Below are positions 1 to 11,122 of a stretch of 64,000 nt of DNA, piece after piece. The position numbers were made by a program, and so were the translations under genes. How positions within the stretch are numbered: the first letter of the stretch is position 1; the number at the start of each line of letters is the position of its first letter. This DNA is from Luidia sarsii (lineage: Eukaryota; Echinodermata; Asteroidea; Paxillosida; Luidiidae), in contig OX465103.1 of the NCBI GenBank assembly GCA_949987565.1, positions 983,045-1,047,044 of the forward strand, given 5' to 3'. The notes under the pieces are model-generated. The model was given only the letters and a program-made list of their open reading frames with translations. It made no database searches and was not told the DNA's origin.

Positions 1-467
1 ACTCGGGGCATGATTAGGTTGCCCAAAGAGGCCGGATTATTGAAATGATGGAGATGGCCGGGATCGATGTGATTACTACTCCTGAGTCAAACAGAGCCTC
101 AAGGTGGACAGGATAAGGTGTCACCGGAGGGACTTGCCAAAAAAAAAAAAAAAATGCCCTTCACCAAAAGTAGGCCATTATTCACTCCAAAGCAAATACT
201 GATTATCACTGGTCAGTCCAGTCCTTTGCATGGATAATAGAGATGAGCGGTGGAGAGGTCACCCGCACTTTGAGTTTCGGACCTGTCCCAGCATCCCAGG
301 ATCGGTTGTCATGGCACAGCCGGCACAAAGGGCTGAAATTCCAGACCAGAGTTGGGTCAAGGGTCCGCTGAGGATGCAAATGGCTGATGGCTGGCTGACA
401 GACTGGCCAGCCAGGTCTGCAACTTGAGAGACTCCTGGAGACCGGACAGACTCCATCCTTGTACTTG
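1..467. other. Left edge, no gene seen
   Basis: Unique-looking sequence with a 15-base A run near 140. Open frames are short and lack splice or composition support. The following exon of the CortBP2-like gene was looked for here and up to 9.2 kb on the minus strand and not found. Confidence 0.5.
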
Positions 468-578
468 GATCGCGATTCAAACTCCAATTCTTGTGCGTGT
501 GTGGACACAATAAACGCGATTACTAGTGGGATGTGAATCGCGATTTGGACTCCACTAAGAGAGAGACTTTTTCAAATA
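468..578 (+). repeat. Fragment of the AGGGCTGTT inverted-repeat element (family B)
   Basis: GATCGCGATTCAAACTCC to GACTTTTTCAAATA matches the left third of the full copy at 4768-5181. Both termini are missing. Confidence 0.75.
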
Positions 579-940
579 CAAGTCAAGCTAAGATACATCG
601 TAAGGCTTTGTGAAATCCAGCCCAGGACACACATGACATGTACTGTACAGTGTCAGTTGCTTCTCAGAGATGAAAACAGACAGCCGGAAAAAAATTCAGC
701 TGGGGACTAGCCCAAATGTTTGGGTATGGTGGGCTGGTCTGGTCATCTCTGTGGATAAATCATGTCTTGTGTCTGATGGAGTTTTGAGTATTAGCACTGC
801 AATGTGTGTAAACACTGAGCAGTGAGCACACAGCATGAGTGATATCAAAACCCGCCTGGCTTCTGTGACTCCATTCTGCCACACATTCAGCATCTCTTGT
901 GTGTATCATTAATCACTTTACAATCAACCACGCTTTTGTT

Positions 941-1279
941 TTAAAGGCCCAATACCACATTGGGAAGATCTGAAAACATTGTCCGCAGATTTCCTTCTAT
1001 TTTACAGTTTGTAGATGGTCATGGTAGAATCCCCATGTTGAAATCTTACAGTCTGGGATGTTGTCCTTTTCAAGAAATCTTCACTCAAACATTGGCAAAT
1101 ACTTGTAATTTATTACTCACGAGTAACAAACTATTTCTTACACTACAGAACGGTGTGTAAACCGTGACGTTTTTTGGCCCTTTTGAGCTAAAACCTTTGC
1201 AGTATTGCTTTTTTGAAATGTTTAATGGTTTAATGATTAATGGCAATCTAAAGCTACCAATGTTGTATAGGGCCTTTAA
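941..1279 (+). mobile_element. TTAA-flanked inverted-repeat element (family A)
   Basis: TTAA at 941-944 and 1276-1279 flank an element beginning AGGCCCAATACCACATTGG and ending CCAATGTTGTATAGGGCCT, giving inverted termini of about 20 bases. No transposase is present. TTAA duplications are typical of piggyBac-type insertion, although these termini do not start with the usual CCC. Related copies lie at 37598-37863, 40251-40582 and 62880-63035. Confidence 0.75.
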
Positions 1280-2024
1280 CACTTCTAAAATAAATGTATT
1301 TCTAGTTAATCTACAGTAGTTCCTTAAAAGCTCATCCATCTGAGCTATGGGTGTGAGAGGAGAGGGTACAGGAGAGGGCCTGAACGAATCCAACCCCCCC
1401 CCCCCCCCTCATTGAGGTCTCTGACACCCCTCCCATCTCCCCCCCCCCTCCCCAAATTTGTTTTTTCCTTGGTTATGCCGCCAATCGGGGCCTGACACCC
1501 GGAGGCGCAGGAAGGTGGCCCAAGGTGGCTGTCATCAGCAGTCATGCTTGGCTTAGCCTCAAAACACAAGTGACTTCCCCAATGCGAGTGGGACAGAGAC
1601 GAGGTGCGAGGAGGTGTTACCACGGCGATGACATCCCCCCCCCCTCCCCCGGTTCTCGTCAGGGGCTCAAGGGTGGGTCACATGAGGGGATAACAACAAG
1701 TCCCCTTTGCACAGGCTCGTGAGTGGACTTTGGTTTGAAAAATTTGACACTTTTAATAAAGAGAGTAATAAACTCCATGGCCTTTGTGGTTGATACTGAA
1801 TGGATGACAGTCTCTTTGACTAAGACCAGGGAGGCAACAACTTTCTAAGCACTAACAATTCCTGACTACCTTGTTAAAACAGGATTGCCAGCCATATGTA
1901 TTTCACCTGATGCTTGCTGAGTTGGATTTGTATTCGAATTCTGGGTGTTTGGCATGAAAAACAAAAGGAACTTTTGTTGCAAACTGTGACTCCAGAATTA
2001 TACCAACTTCTCATCTAAATTTCT
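1280..2024. other. No gene; C-rich runs
   Basis: It holds C homopolymer runs near 1396-1410, 1440-1449 and 1637-1650. Nothing else is recognisable. Confidence 0.5.
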
Positions 2025-2074
2025 GAGGCCCTGACATTTCCAGGGCAGCAGGGCCTTTCTCAAACTCAAAGGCA
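2025..2074 (-). repeat. Hammerhead-like family, diverged copy
   Basis: GGCCCTGACATTTCCAGGGC then AGGGCCTTTCTCAAACTC is a diverged version of the GACGTTTCGATCCTAGCAGG family. Confidence 0.6.
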
Positions 2075-2429
2075 TTGGCCCCTCTAGGAACAAGCATCAC
2101 ACCCTCTAAATTTGTAAATTTGGGAAAAATGACAACATGTGAAAAGAACTATAAGTAGACTCAGCATGGTGGCAAAATTAGCTCAATAGAAGTACATGTA
2201 CAACAATATACGGTATAAGCCTATACATGTAGGCCTACACTGTACCATGCACATTGGACTAGTGTGTATGTGAAATCAATGAATAAATAATTCATCAAAC
2301 ACCTACACGTACAGTAAATGAACTTTCCAATAGGCATATTACATCACACCTATATAAATGAAGCTTTGAAAGTACATTCACAACCACAATACTGTATGGC
2401 CTTTCCTGATTGGGGGCAGAATCAAATGA

Positions 2430-2581
2430 GGAGGAGGGAGAGGGAGAGGAGCAGGAACAGGACAAGGAGGGGAGGAGGAGGAGGAGGAATAGAATGAGGA
2501 GGAAGAGGAAGAAGAAGAGGGGGAGAAGAGGAGGAAGATGAAGAGGAAGAGGAGAAGGAAGAGGAAGAGAAGGGGGAGGAA

Positions 2582-2617
<36 letters not shown>

Positions 2618-2698
2618 GAGGAAGAGAAGGAGGAGGAAGAGGAGGAGGAAGAGAAGGAGGAGGAAGAGGAAAAGGAAGAGGAAGAGAAGGGGGAGGAA

Positions 2699-2734
<36 letters not shown>

Positions 2735-2990
2735 GAAGAGGAGGAAGAAGAGAAGGAGGAGGAAGAGGAGGAGGAAGAGAAGGAGGAGGAAGAGGAAGAG
2801 GAGACGGAAGAGGAAGAGGAGGGGGGTGAGGAGGGGAGGAAGAGGAAGAAGAAGAGGAGAAAGAGGAAGAGGGGAAGGAAGAGAAGGAGGGGAGGAAGAG
2901 GAGGGAGGAGGAGGAGGAGGAGGAGGAGGGGAGGAGGAGGAGGAGGAGGAAGAGGGGCAGGAAGGGAAGAGGAGGAGGGTAGGAGGGAGA
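2430..2990 (+). repeat. Polypurine (GGA/GAA) tract
   Basis: About 560 bases are almost entirely A and G on the plus strand, with GAGGAGGAAGAGGA-type variants and a repeated GAGAAGGGGGAGGAAGAGG block at about 2567 and 2687. The long open frames here encode only Lys/Arg/Glu or Ser/Leu/Pro runs and are artefacts of composition. Confidence 0.95.
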
Positions 2991-3501
2991 AGTAATATAC
3001 AATGGGTGTAAAGTACATGTAGGTCTAACCCTTGGACATTCTTGGTACTAGGACCAGCCCATCCCACCATGGAATCCATCTTGAGTTTCCCTGCCACACA
3101 CACACACAACAAGTTTGACATTTGACATTCCATGTCCATTCAGACCATAGAGCTGGCAGACAAATAACCCCTGGCCCTGCCTAGCAGCTGTAATGTGCAT
3201 GTCTGGCCTGCTAATACCCACACACAGTCTGCATGTTCTGCTTGTTGGTGGGCAAATTTGGGTCTAATTGGTCTGTTCATCTCTCAGGCTCCAGAGACTT
3301 CCACTGGCTAAACCTGACACCTTAGTGGGAGTGGCAGAGCTATACATGTATATGGTTGCACAGACTGATAAATTAACATAAGTAACTGGTCCATATCATA
3401 CAGACACAATATCCGGATGCACATCAATGTACAGTCTGCATACATGGTCTCTGTGGATAGCATAGCAGCTGTTGCATTTCAATGTGTGGTGCCCTTACGT
3501 C

Positions 3502-3543
3502 CCTGGCAAGACTAGTTGACCATTTGGGAAGGCCACCACCTAC
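3502..3543 (+). repeat. SINE tail/head fragment
   Basis: CCTGGCAAGACTAGTTGACC then ATTTGGGAAGGCCACCA is the segment that precedes the tRNA-like part in fuller SINE copies such as 8092-8225. Confidence 0.65.
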
Positions 3544-3599
3544 ATCAGTACATGTACTGTACCTGTACCTCAGGTGGTTAAGATGTGATGGTCAGATGG

Positions 3600-3662
3600 T
3601 CAGATGGTGTACATGTACAGTGTACAATGTATGTACGTTGTACATGTACATGTACGTATGTA
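3600..3662 (+). repeat. GTACAT palindromic cluster
   Basis: Overlapping TGTACATGTACA words, each self-complementary. Confidence 0.85.
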
Positions 3663-3757
3663 TGGTGGCTTGGACACTTCTAAAAAGAATCATTTCAAGA
3701 CACCCATCAAATTTGGTGTAAACAAAATAGTACCATAACAAATATTAACATAACGCC

Positions 3758-3852
3758 AACATCTAAGGAGTTGGTAGCTCAAATAAGAGGGTAAGAGTGC
3801 TGGTACCCAAACTCAGAGGTCTCAGGTTCAAGTCCTGGACCCATTAAAGTTA
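3758..3852 (+). repeat. tRNA-derived SINE copy
   Basis: The tRNA-like part shows an A-box-like TTGGTAGCTCAAATAAGAGG and a B-box GGTTCAAGTCC. A small insertion lies inside the A-box region. Confidence 0.7.
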
Positions 3853-4767
3853 TGCTTACACAACTGTGCAATGACAATGCATGTACATGTCCACTGTACG
3901 TGACTACATGTGTACGAGTACACTGTACATGCGCCCTTATGATTTGATCAATGTTGACACTGTCTGAAGTAAAGGATTTGAGACTTGCCTCCAATTTGCA
4001 CGGACAGGAAGTGTCTGTAGGGAAGAGCCTTGAGCAATTCGGCCTTGTTCCATCCACAGGCACGCTGATACATTTCATTTGGGGTTTCTCTTTCCAGGAT
4101 GAAGAAGCCTTTTCAAAAACCTCTAAAATCTGAGTGACAATAGCCACCCCATGCCCTTTCTAATGGCCACTCTGCATTTAGCATCTTGAGGTCTCCTCAG
4201 ACGACGCCGAAAAAACAACTTGCAAGGCTTGAGAAAATTTTACAAAAGTGCCATTGTGTGAAAGGTTACCAATGCTTGAGTGACAGACATCCCTGGTGAA
4301 CCCTTGAGAGATTTTGTATTAGGTCCGGACCTCCAACAAATCTTCCGCTAGCGGAGGATTTCTGACGGGACCCTTGACGATCGATCGTGTGATGGGAGGA
4401 ACTGTTCACTGTATGACATCCCATGCTACACGTAAAATTCTCTCTCAAACCTTGGAAGGTTTTTTTCCCAGCATCGTCTGAAAATGGCTGTGGAACTGTT
4501 TTGACGGCCTTCAGTTGGAGCCTCCAGGCCCATGAGAGGAGAGGTTCAAGGATTGTTTTTCTCCCAGCTAGCCCAGGAGGGCCTGAGGGTGAGGGTTAGG
4601 GGTGGGGGAGGGGATTTGTCTGGGTGTGCCACTTGACAAGTTCAGTGTGCTACATCAGCACGCCATATGCTCCTAGAGAAGTGAAGTGCAAGTAGTTATC
4701 TGCAAACCACTGGACAGAATCCAGCTGTCTGTGAAAAAAAGGGGTTGATAAAAATTACCAAGACACT

Positions 4768-5181
4768 AGGGCTGTTTACTTTAAATGCGATTATTTGAAT
4801 CGCGATTCAAACTCCACTCTTTTTGCATGTGTGGACACAATAAACACAATTATCAGTGGGATTTAAATAGCGATTTGGACTCCACTAAGAGTGACACTTT
4901 TTCAAATAATTGCGTTTATTTGCGACGCGGTGTGTGTGGGAACGCTCAGCGGAATAGCACCGGGTTTTTTTTAATCCCACAATGCACCGCTCATGCTCTG
5001 ATTGACAGGAAGTGCCGTGCTTGTTTATACATCTTTCTGCGTGGGCCACCCTCAAGGACACACCCACCATTTGACCACAACTGCTAACCACAATTGGCCG
5101 GTGAGGACATAACCACAAAAATCCCAGGTTTTTAAATCGGGCTTCAAATCGCAATTATTTTCGTAGTGGGAACAGCCCTCA
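4768..5181 (+). mobile_element. Full-length non-autonomous DNA transposon (family B)
   Basis: The 414-base element starts AGGGCTGTT and ends AACAGCCCT. The inverted relationship continues inward as AATCGCGATT and CGATTTGAAG-type sequence. There is no transposase. A second long copy is at 15649-16107 and a fragment at 468-578. The short open frames inside are not protein-like. A clear target-site duplication was not found, so the superfamily is left open. Confidence 0.75.
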
Positions 5182-6074
5182 TGTAGTGATTTGAAGTTGT
5201 TTGAACTGCTCGTGAGTTTTGATGTGCGCTTAATTAAGAACAACATAGGTGGCTCACAAATGACTGAATCAACATGAACATACAGTATATCGAGTACAAC
5301 TGCACAAGAACTGTGCATGAGCTTGTACCAGTACATTTGGATATAATATACGGTAATACCCATCCCTGGTCCCAACCGCTTCAAACATGGCTCTGTTGTT
5401 TTTGAAGATTACTGCGGGGTTAGAAGTTGAAGCAGAACCTTTCAATCTCGCGGTCATGTTGGCATTTTGCGGCGATGACATTAGAAATGAATGTCATCCC
5501 TGTAATGTGCAGGTGTATGACTGATGGTGCATCAACGTGGCCTTTCAATTTCAAAGTCAAACACACGGCGTAGAGACAGCAAATATTGAGACTGCGTGAC
5601 TCGATGACTTCGATAGGGGACACAGAGAGACCGACTCCATTTCAGCTGCTGAGAAGCCCGCCCTGTTAACAGCCGGGCGTGTTGTACTTGTACAGTTTGT
5701 ACATACTGTAGAGTAGATTTGGGTAAACAGCCGGACAGCCCAAACACAACCCAGACCCGTTCCTTTCCTGAGGCAAAGTTAAATCAGAATTGCAGGCTTT
5801 GCAGCTGCCACTGCCCCCAAAAAAACCCACCTAAGCTTACCCGTGTATCAACCGTAAAAACATCAATGACCACCACACAGCCTTACATGATAAAGTCAAC
5901 AGAAACCTCTAACCAATGGGCCTCAATGTTTGATCAATGGTTCTATTCAAATATCCAAAGCTTTCCATTTCAAAATATTGTTCTTGCTCAATTATTACAG
6001 GTAATCAGGCATTTTTGCCTACGTGTGTGAAAACTTGAATGGTTGTACATGTGTTGTTTTTGTAAGCAAGTCTC
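5182..6074. other. Intronic or intergenic, nothing recognised
   Basis: Mixed unique sequence. Open frames of up to 110 codons show no splice-supported or domain-like content. Confidence 0.5.
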
Positions 6075-6361
6075 TGTCTTTCACCCTCCATCCCTCCCCC
6101 TCTCTAGAGTTATCTTTTCCCTGTCTGTCTGTCTGTCCATCTGTCTGTCTGTCTGTCCATCTGTCTGTCTCTATCTCTCTCCCCTCTCTCTTTCATTCTC
6201 TCTTGCTCCCCCTCTCTCTCTCCCTCCCCCTCTCTCTCCCTCCATCCCTCCCCCTCTCTAGAGTTCTCTTTTCTCTGTTTGTCTCTCTCTCTCTCTCCCT
6301 CTTTCTTTCATTCTCTCTTGCTCCCCTCTCTCTCTCCCCTCCCCCCCTCTCTCTCTCTCTT

Positions 6362-6411
<50 letters not shown>

Positions 6412-6537
6412 CCCTCTCTCTTTCCCTCTCTCACTCTCTCTCCCTCCATCCCTCCCCCTCTCTAGAGTTCTCTTTTCTCTGTCTGCCTGTCTCTCTCTCT
6501 CCCCCCATGTCTCTCTCCTTCTCTCTCTCTCTCTCTT

Positions 6538-6583
<46 letters not shown>

Positions 6584-6765
6584 CCCTCTCTCTTTCCCTC
6601 TCTCTCTCTCTCTCCCCCCATCCCTCCCCCTCTCTAGAGTTCTCTTTTCTCTGTCTGTCTGTCTCTCTCTCTCTACCTCTCTCTTTCCTTCTCTTTCCTT
6701 CTCTCTTCCTCCCCCTCTCTCTCCCTCCCACCTCTCTCTCTTTCTCTGTCTCTCTCTCCCTGTCT
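6075..6765 (+). repeat. Polypyrimidine (CT) tract with higher-order repeat
   Basis: About 690 bases are nearly pure C and T on the plus strand. A punctuating block CATCCCTCCCCCTCTCTAGA recurs four times (near 6090, 6242, 6447 and 6620), each followed by GTTNTCTTTTC and CTGT words, separated by CT runs of varying length. Confidence 0.95.
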
Positions 6766-6769
6766 TCAA

Positions 6770-8091
6770 ACCCTGTCCTGCCTCAATCAGCAGCCTCTTT
6801 GCACCTGGCATCCAGGTCCCCTATTGGTAACTTCCTGGCCTCTCTCAGACGGCCTCCTAACAACCTGAGAGTAAGACCACATGCAAGACCCTAGGAAGTC
6901 ACTGGGCAGAGCTGCATCCGGCCAAGAATAGCCACTCCTCTTTGGACACTGGAGACTGGGCTAAGTTATGTAGGCAAGCAAGGCAATTAGGTAAGGCATA
7001 ATAGTACGAGCTGACCAAATGCTTGACATTTGACCTTCGTGAGAGCAAACGGAAGCAGTTTTATTTCGCAGGCTGTTGAAGTCAATAAGTAGGTTACATA
7101 AACAAACCAATATTGCCAGCTTGGTTACTTTAACCGCACCCTGTTAAAATGTCCCGACTACAAACAAAGTCCTAGTGGGAATGGCAGTAAGCTTTACCCA
7201 TTTGAAATGTAACCATCAGTTAAATTTCAAAAAAAAAAATTAAGTCCAGTGGAAACGTGGCTTTGAGATGCTTCCACTCACTTTCAGACCCAGACTATCC
7301 AGAGTTCTAACAACTGCCTCAGATCCAGACAGACTGGCCCAGAAGGTTGTGAGGATCAACTTTTTCAACCCTCCCCCATCCTCCACCATCACCAAGCCTT
7401 AAAAAACTTTCTCTTTGAAAACAACAACAAATTAAAACCACCACCACAACAACAACGGCTGACACAGACTCCTGCCCATGCTTTGTGGATTGTTCTTTTT
7501 TATTCTCGGCTTCTCCCCCAGAACCAGAGGTTGGTGAACTCAGTGAGAACCAAATGTATCTTTCATGGGGCCACAGAGAGGGGAGGAGGCAGGAGTGTTG
7601 ATCTCCCCTCAGCTCCTTGGCAGTACACAGCTCCAAGAGTAAGCAACAGTTCACACACATCCCCCTGGTCTCCACCTCCAGTGAGGAGACAAGACGACAC
7701 AGGCAATCAGGACAATAGCTTGCAAGGCCTTAGAAAGGAGACGGAGGGAGAATGTTGTTGTCTGCTGGGCTTGTTTGGGCCTGACAGAACTTGTTTGTTT
7801 ACTTTGTTTACTGTGCGTCTTGCCTAGTGCCCTGCTGAATATTACAAAACAAAGTGAAACAGACAAACGGAAAACATTTTAAATTTGTTCAAGAAGTTCC
7901 CAGTCAGTTTTTCATTTGTTTGTTTTGACTTGAATTGAAGAAGCTGCAACCACTTTGTGTGTTCCCCGAGTTGCTGTAGCCAGGTTTACAACAATTGGTT
8001 GTTTGCATCTGAATGAAAGCGGGTTGTGATCCCTGGAGATATATGGCAGTTAATAGTTGAATTGCTTCTGACTGGCGCCCCCACCCAGGCA
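6770..8091. other. Intronic or intergenic, nothing recognised
   Basis: Includes a short CAACAACAAC/CCACCACCAC run near 7420-7455. No exon was supported on either strand. Confidence 0.5.
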
Positions 8092-8225
8092 AAGACTAGT
8101 TGACTATTTGGGAAGGCCACCATCTACCGTAAGGGCTGGATAGCTCAGATGGAAGAGCACTGGTACATTAATCCAGAGGTGTCAGGTTCAAGTCCCCAGG
8201 TCCAGTCAAAGTTTTCTCTGCCAAT
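8092..8225 (+). repeat. tRNA-derived SINE, well preserved
   Basis: A leader GACTAGTTGACTATTTGGGA then AGGCCACCATCTA precedes a tRNA-like body with A-box TAGCTCAGATGG and B-box GGTTCAAGTCC, the internal RNA polymerase III promoter. It forms an inverted pair with 8345-8495, about 120 bases away. Confidence 0.8.
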
Positions 8226-8344
8226 TTTTTTAATTTATTCAAAAGTTCCCAGTCAGTTTTTCCTTCCTTCGATTGTTTGACATTCTGAACTTGTTTCAAA
8301 CTTTCAATCAAACTTTAAATCTGTTGTATTCTCAGCAAAAGAAA

Positions 8345-8495
8345 AAAAAGAAAGAAAAATGGCAAAGAAATCTTTGACTGGACGGGGACTTGAACCCAGT
8401 ACCTCTGGTTTTGCGCACCAGTCCTCTTACTGTCAGAGCTATCCAGCCCTTAGATGGCAGCCTTCTCAAATAGTCAACAGCAATTGTCCCTAAGA
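8345..8495 (-). repeat. tRNA-derived SINE, reverse orientation
   Basis: On the minus strand it shows A-box TAGCTCTGACAG and B-box GGTTCAAGTCC, with the same leader (TTGACTATTTGAGAAGG). It is the inverted partner of 8092-8225. Confidence 0.8.
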
Positions 8496-9202
8496 AATGG
8501 CACCCAAACAATTTTCTCTAGCAGGTAATCAGGCAACGGTTCAAGCCGCATAATAATGGGACTGTCAAATCCATACTGGATGACGTGGGTGCTGAACATT
8601 TGCAATGATGCACATCATGATATATGTGCACAGATGTTGAAGACATCCCATCTTGATGATCATGCATTTCTACTTTACTTTGTTAGAACTTAGAACCATA
8701 AGTTAGCCAATGCTGTGTCTTATAATGAAAGCAAAAACCAAAAAAACACAACTCTACTGTGTATTATTAAATTCCAACATTAGCGTGAATCTTTCTGATA
8801 ATCCTTGGCAACGCTGCTAAGATCATGATCACCACTGATGGATAGGATCACCTGGAGCATTTTTTTCAGTCGCGTTTTTATGGGAAAGAAATCCATCGGT
8901 CAGACACGAGCACGACTACCATCTGGCACATGATTATGAGTGGCACGAAATGGGCTGACGCAGATGGTGAGGTTCACATTGGAGTACAGGGAAGTATACA
9001 CTGTGTGACAGTGATCCTCACTATGGTTGTACCAGGACAAGGCAACCTGAGGTTACGCTTATACAGTGAACATCAATCTCACATTAGGATTGAAGAGAGA
9101 AGGAGTGCGTGGCAGCCCTCGAGTGTACAGTGTATAATGGGATTTGGAAAAGGGTTCATCAGTAGGGCTAAAACCTGCGTTCCGGTGATAATTATGTGAT
9201 TA

Positions 9203-10029
9203 CTGGCTGAGGGAGAGGGAGAGGGAGAGGGATGGGGAGAGGGAGAGGGAGAGGGAGAGGGAGAGGGAGAGGGAGAGGGAGAGGGAGAGGGAGAGGGAGA
9301 GGGAGAGGGATGGGGAGAGGGAGAGGGAGAGGGAGAGGGAGAGGGAGAGGGAGAGGGAGAGGGAGAAGGAGAGGGAGAGGGAGAGGGAGAGGGAGAGGGA
9401 GAGGGATGGGGAGAGGGAGAGGGAGAGGGAGAGAGGGAGAGGGAGAGGGAGAGGGAGAGGGAGAGGGAGAGGGAGAGGGAGAGGGAGAGGGAGAGGGAGA
9501 GGGAGAGGGAGAGGGAGAGGGAGAGGGAGAGGGAGAGGGAGAGGGAGAGGGAGAGGGAGAGGGAGAGGGAGAGGGAGAGGGAGAGGGAGAGGGAGAGGGA
9601 GAGGGAGAGGGAGAGGGAGAGGGACAGGGACAGGGACAGGGAGAGGGAGAGGGAGAGGGAGAGGGAGAGGGAGAGGGAGAGGGAGAGGGAGAGGGAGAGG
9701 GAGAGGGAGAGGGAGAGGGAGAGGGAGAGGGAGAGGGAGAGGGAGAGGGAGAGGGAGAGGGAGAGGGAGAGGGAGAGGGAGAGGGACAGGGAGAGGGAGA
9801 GGGAGAGGGAGAGGGAGAGGGAGAGGGAGAGGGACAGGGACAGGGACAGGGAGAGGGAGAGGGAGAGGGAGAGGGAGAGGGAGAGGGAGAGGGAGAGGGA
9901 GAGGGAGAGGGAGAGGGAGAGGGATGGGGAGAGGGAGAGGGATAGGGAGAGGGAGAGGGAGATGGAGAGGGTGAGGGAGAGGGAGAGGGAGAGGGAGATG
10001 GAAAGGGTGAGGGAGAGGGAGAGGGAGCT
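9203..10029 (+). repeat. (GGGAGA)n hexanucleotide array
   Basis: About 827 bases of GGGAGA units, roughly 135 copies. Variants such as GGGATGGGGAGA and GGGACAGGGACAGGGACA recur at intervals. The array ends 35 bases from the CortBP2-like exon, inside the following intron on the minus strand. The giant Ser-Pro, Leu-Pro and Gly-Arg open frames are artefacts. Confidence 0.97.
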
Positions 10030-10064
10030 GGGGGAACATCCTTCAATCTCCAAGCACTTCTTAC

Positions 10065-10172
10065 CTTGAGGCTAACTATGACTAACTCTCTGGCCTGAAG
10101 CTCAGCTTCCAGCAGTCCCAGGAGACGCAGGAGGTCAGCTTTGCTAAAGTTCATGATCCCCTTGGAAGCCTT
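10065..10172 (-). CDS. Exon encoding the CortBP2-type N-terminal segment (CTTNBP2/FILIP1-like)
   Basis: A 108-base minus-strand exon (36 codons, phase 0 at both ends) lies between acceptor TGACTACAG and donor GTAAGA. It reads [19 protein letters not shown], then [17 protein letters not shown]. The pattern S-K-x-(D/E)-L-x-x-L-L-x-x-x-E-x-E-L-(Q/E)-A-R-(E/D)-x-V-I-x-x-L is the hallmark opening of the CortBP2 domain shared by cortactin-binding protein 2, its NL paralogue and the filamin-A-interacting proteins FILIP1 and FILIP1L. These are coiled-coil scaffolds of the actin cytoskeleton. ELQARE is closer to FILIP1 and LVI to CTTNBP2, so I do not assign a symbol. The Met at codon 7 could be an initiator if the upstream exons are not joined. 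The next exon, expected to carry the YG...LQRD part, was not found and is presumably beyond the left edge. A (GGGAGA)n array starts 36 bases into the downstream intron. Confidence 0.75.
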
Positions 10173-10199
10173 CTGTAGTCAGGGAAGGGGAGGCAAAGG

Positions 10200-10202
<3 letters not shown>

Positions 10203-10256
<54 letters not shown>

Positions 10257-10290
10257 AGAGAGAGAGAGAGAGGGGAGAGAGAGAGAGAGA
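10203..10290 (+). repeat. (GA)n microsatellite
   Basis: GA dinucleotide repeat with GAGGGGAGA interruptions, starting 31 bases upstream of the CortBP2-like exon on the minus strand, where it reads (CT)n. Confidence 0.95.
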
Positions 10291-10607
10291 GGGAAGCGCA
10301 GTGAATGAATGTGACAGAGGATTGACTGCAAGCTATTTTCCCTGTCAGTGAACTCTGTATGGACCTGGTTTGGTGTGGCTCTGGGGCCGTGTGACGTCAG
10401 ACGGCAGACATCTGTCTAGCGGCAAGGATGTACAAGATGTAATGTTCTCCCATGGCATGCTGTCCCCTAAGGAATGTGCCGCACATAATGTGTATTGGAT
10501 ATGGCTGCACATCTTAAGACCCAAACAAAGCCAATGTTTGTTTGAAGAAGATCAGGAGTTGTAGTTTGTACAATGTGCCAGATTTATTGTGCCCATTCTA
10601 CGGGTAC

Positions 10608-10680
10608 ATGTGTAATGTACATGTACACGTACAGTGTGTATATCGTGTACCGGGTACATGTACCGTACCCATTCCACACA
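10608..10680 (+). repeat. GTACAT palindromic cluster
   Basis: TACATGTACACGTACA and ACCGGGTACATGTACC, self-complementary words. Confidence 0.85.
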
Positions 10681-10885
10681 TGTATCTCCACCACACCAGC
10701 CCCTCAAGGTTTGTCGTGAAAGTGAGATCACCTGGCCCTCAAAGAGCTGCCATTCATTTTCAATCATGCACTCGGAGGTCACGTTGAGATTAGGATCCAG
10801 GAGATTGTGCCCACAAGCAACCTGCCAAGTGATCATTGGTAGAGCTACAAACTACAAACACTATCTTTAATCAATCTACGGTACT

Positions 10886-11122
10886 AATGTACATGTACTG
10901 TGGCGTTGATACATGTACATGGTACATGAACATGTACTGCTGTAGTGCTGTACATACATGTAGTACATGTATCTGTAGACACAATGTACATGAACATGTA
11001 CTGTTGTACATGTACATACACACTGTACATGTATCTGTAGATACAATGTACATGTAGAAAGGCTACAGTACAGGTACAATGTACATGTACATACATGTAC
11101 ATGTGTATGTACATGTAGATGT
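10886..11122 (+). repeat. GTACAT array with ~65-bp higher order
   Basis: TACATGTA words are embedded in a loosely repeated unit containing CTGTAGANACAATGTACATG (near 10972, 11034) and GTACTGTNGTAC (near 10933, 10999). Confidence 0.85.

Noticed and set aside
2295..3139. Long Ser/Leu/Pro and Lys/Arg/Glu frames
   Set aside because: Compositional artefacts of the polypurine tract, with no splice support.
8128..8200. Functional tRNA gene
   Set aside because: A- and B-boxes are present but the acceptor and anticodon arms do not pair, and the same sequence recurs with a common leader, as expected of a SINE.
9079..10154. Very long open frames encoding Ser-Leu, Ser-Pro, Leu-Pro or Gly-Arg repeats
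   Set aside because: They exist only because the hexamer GGGAGA has no stop in several frames. One of them merely reads through from the true CortBP2-like exon past its donor.
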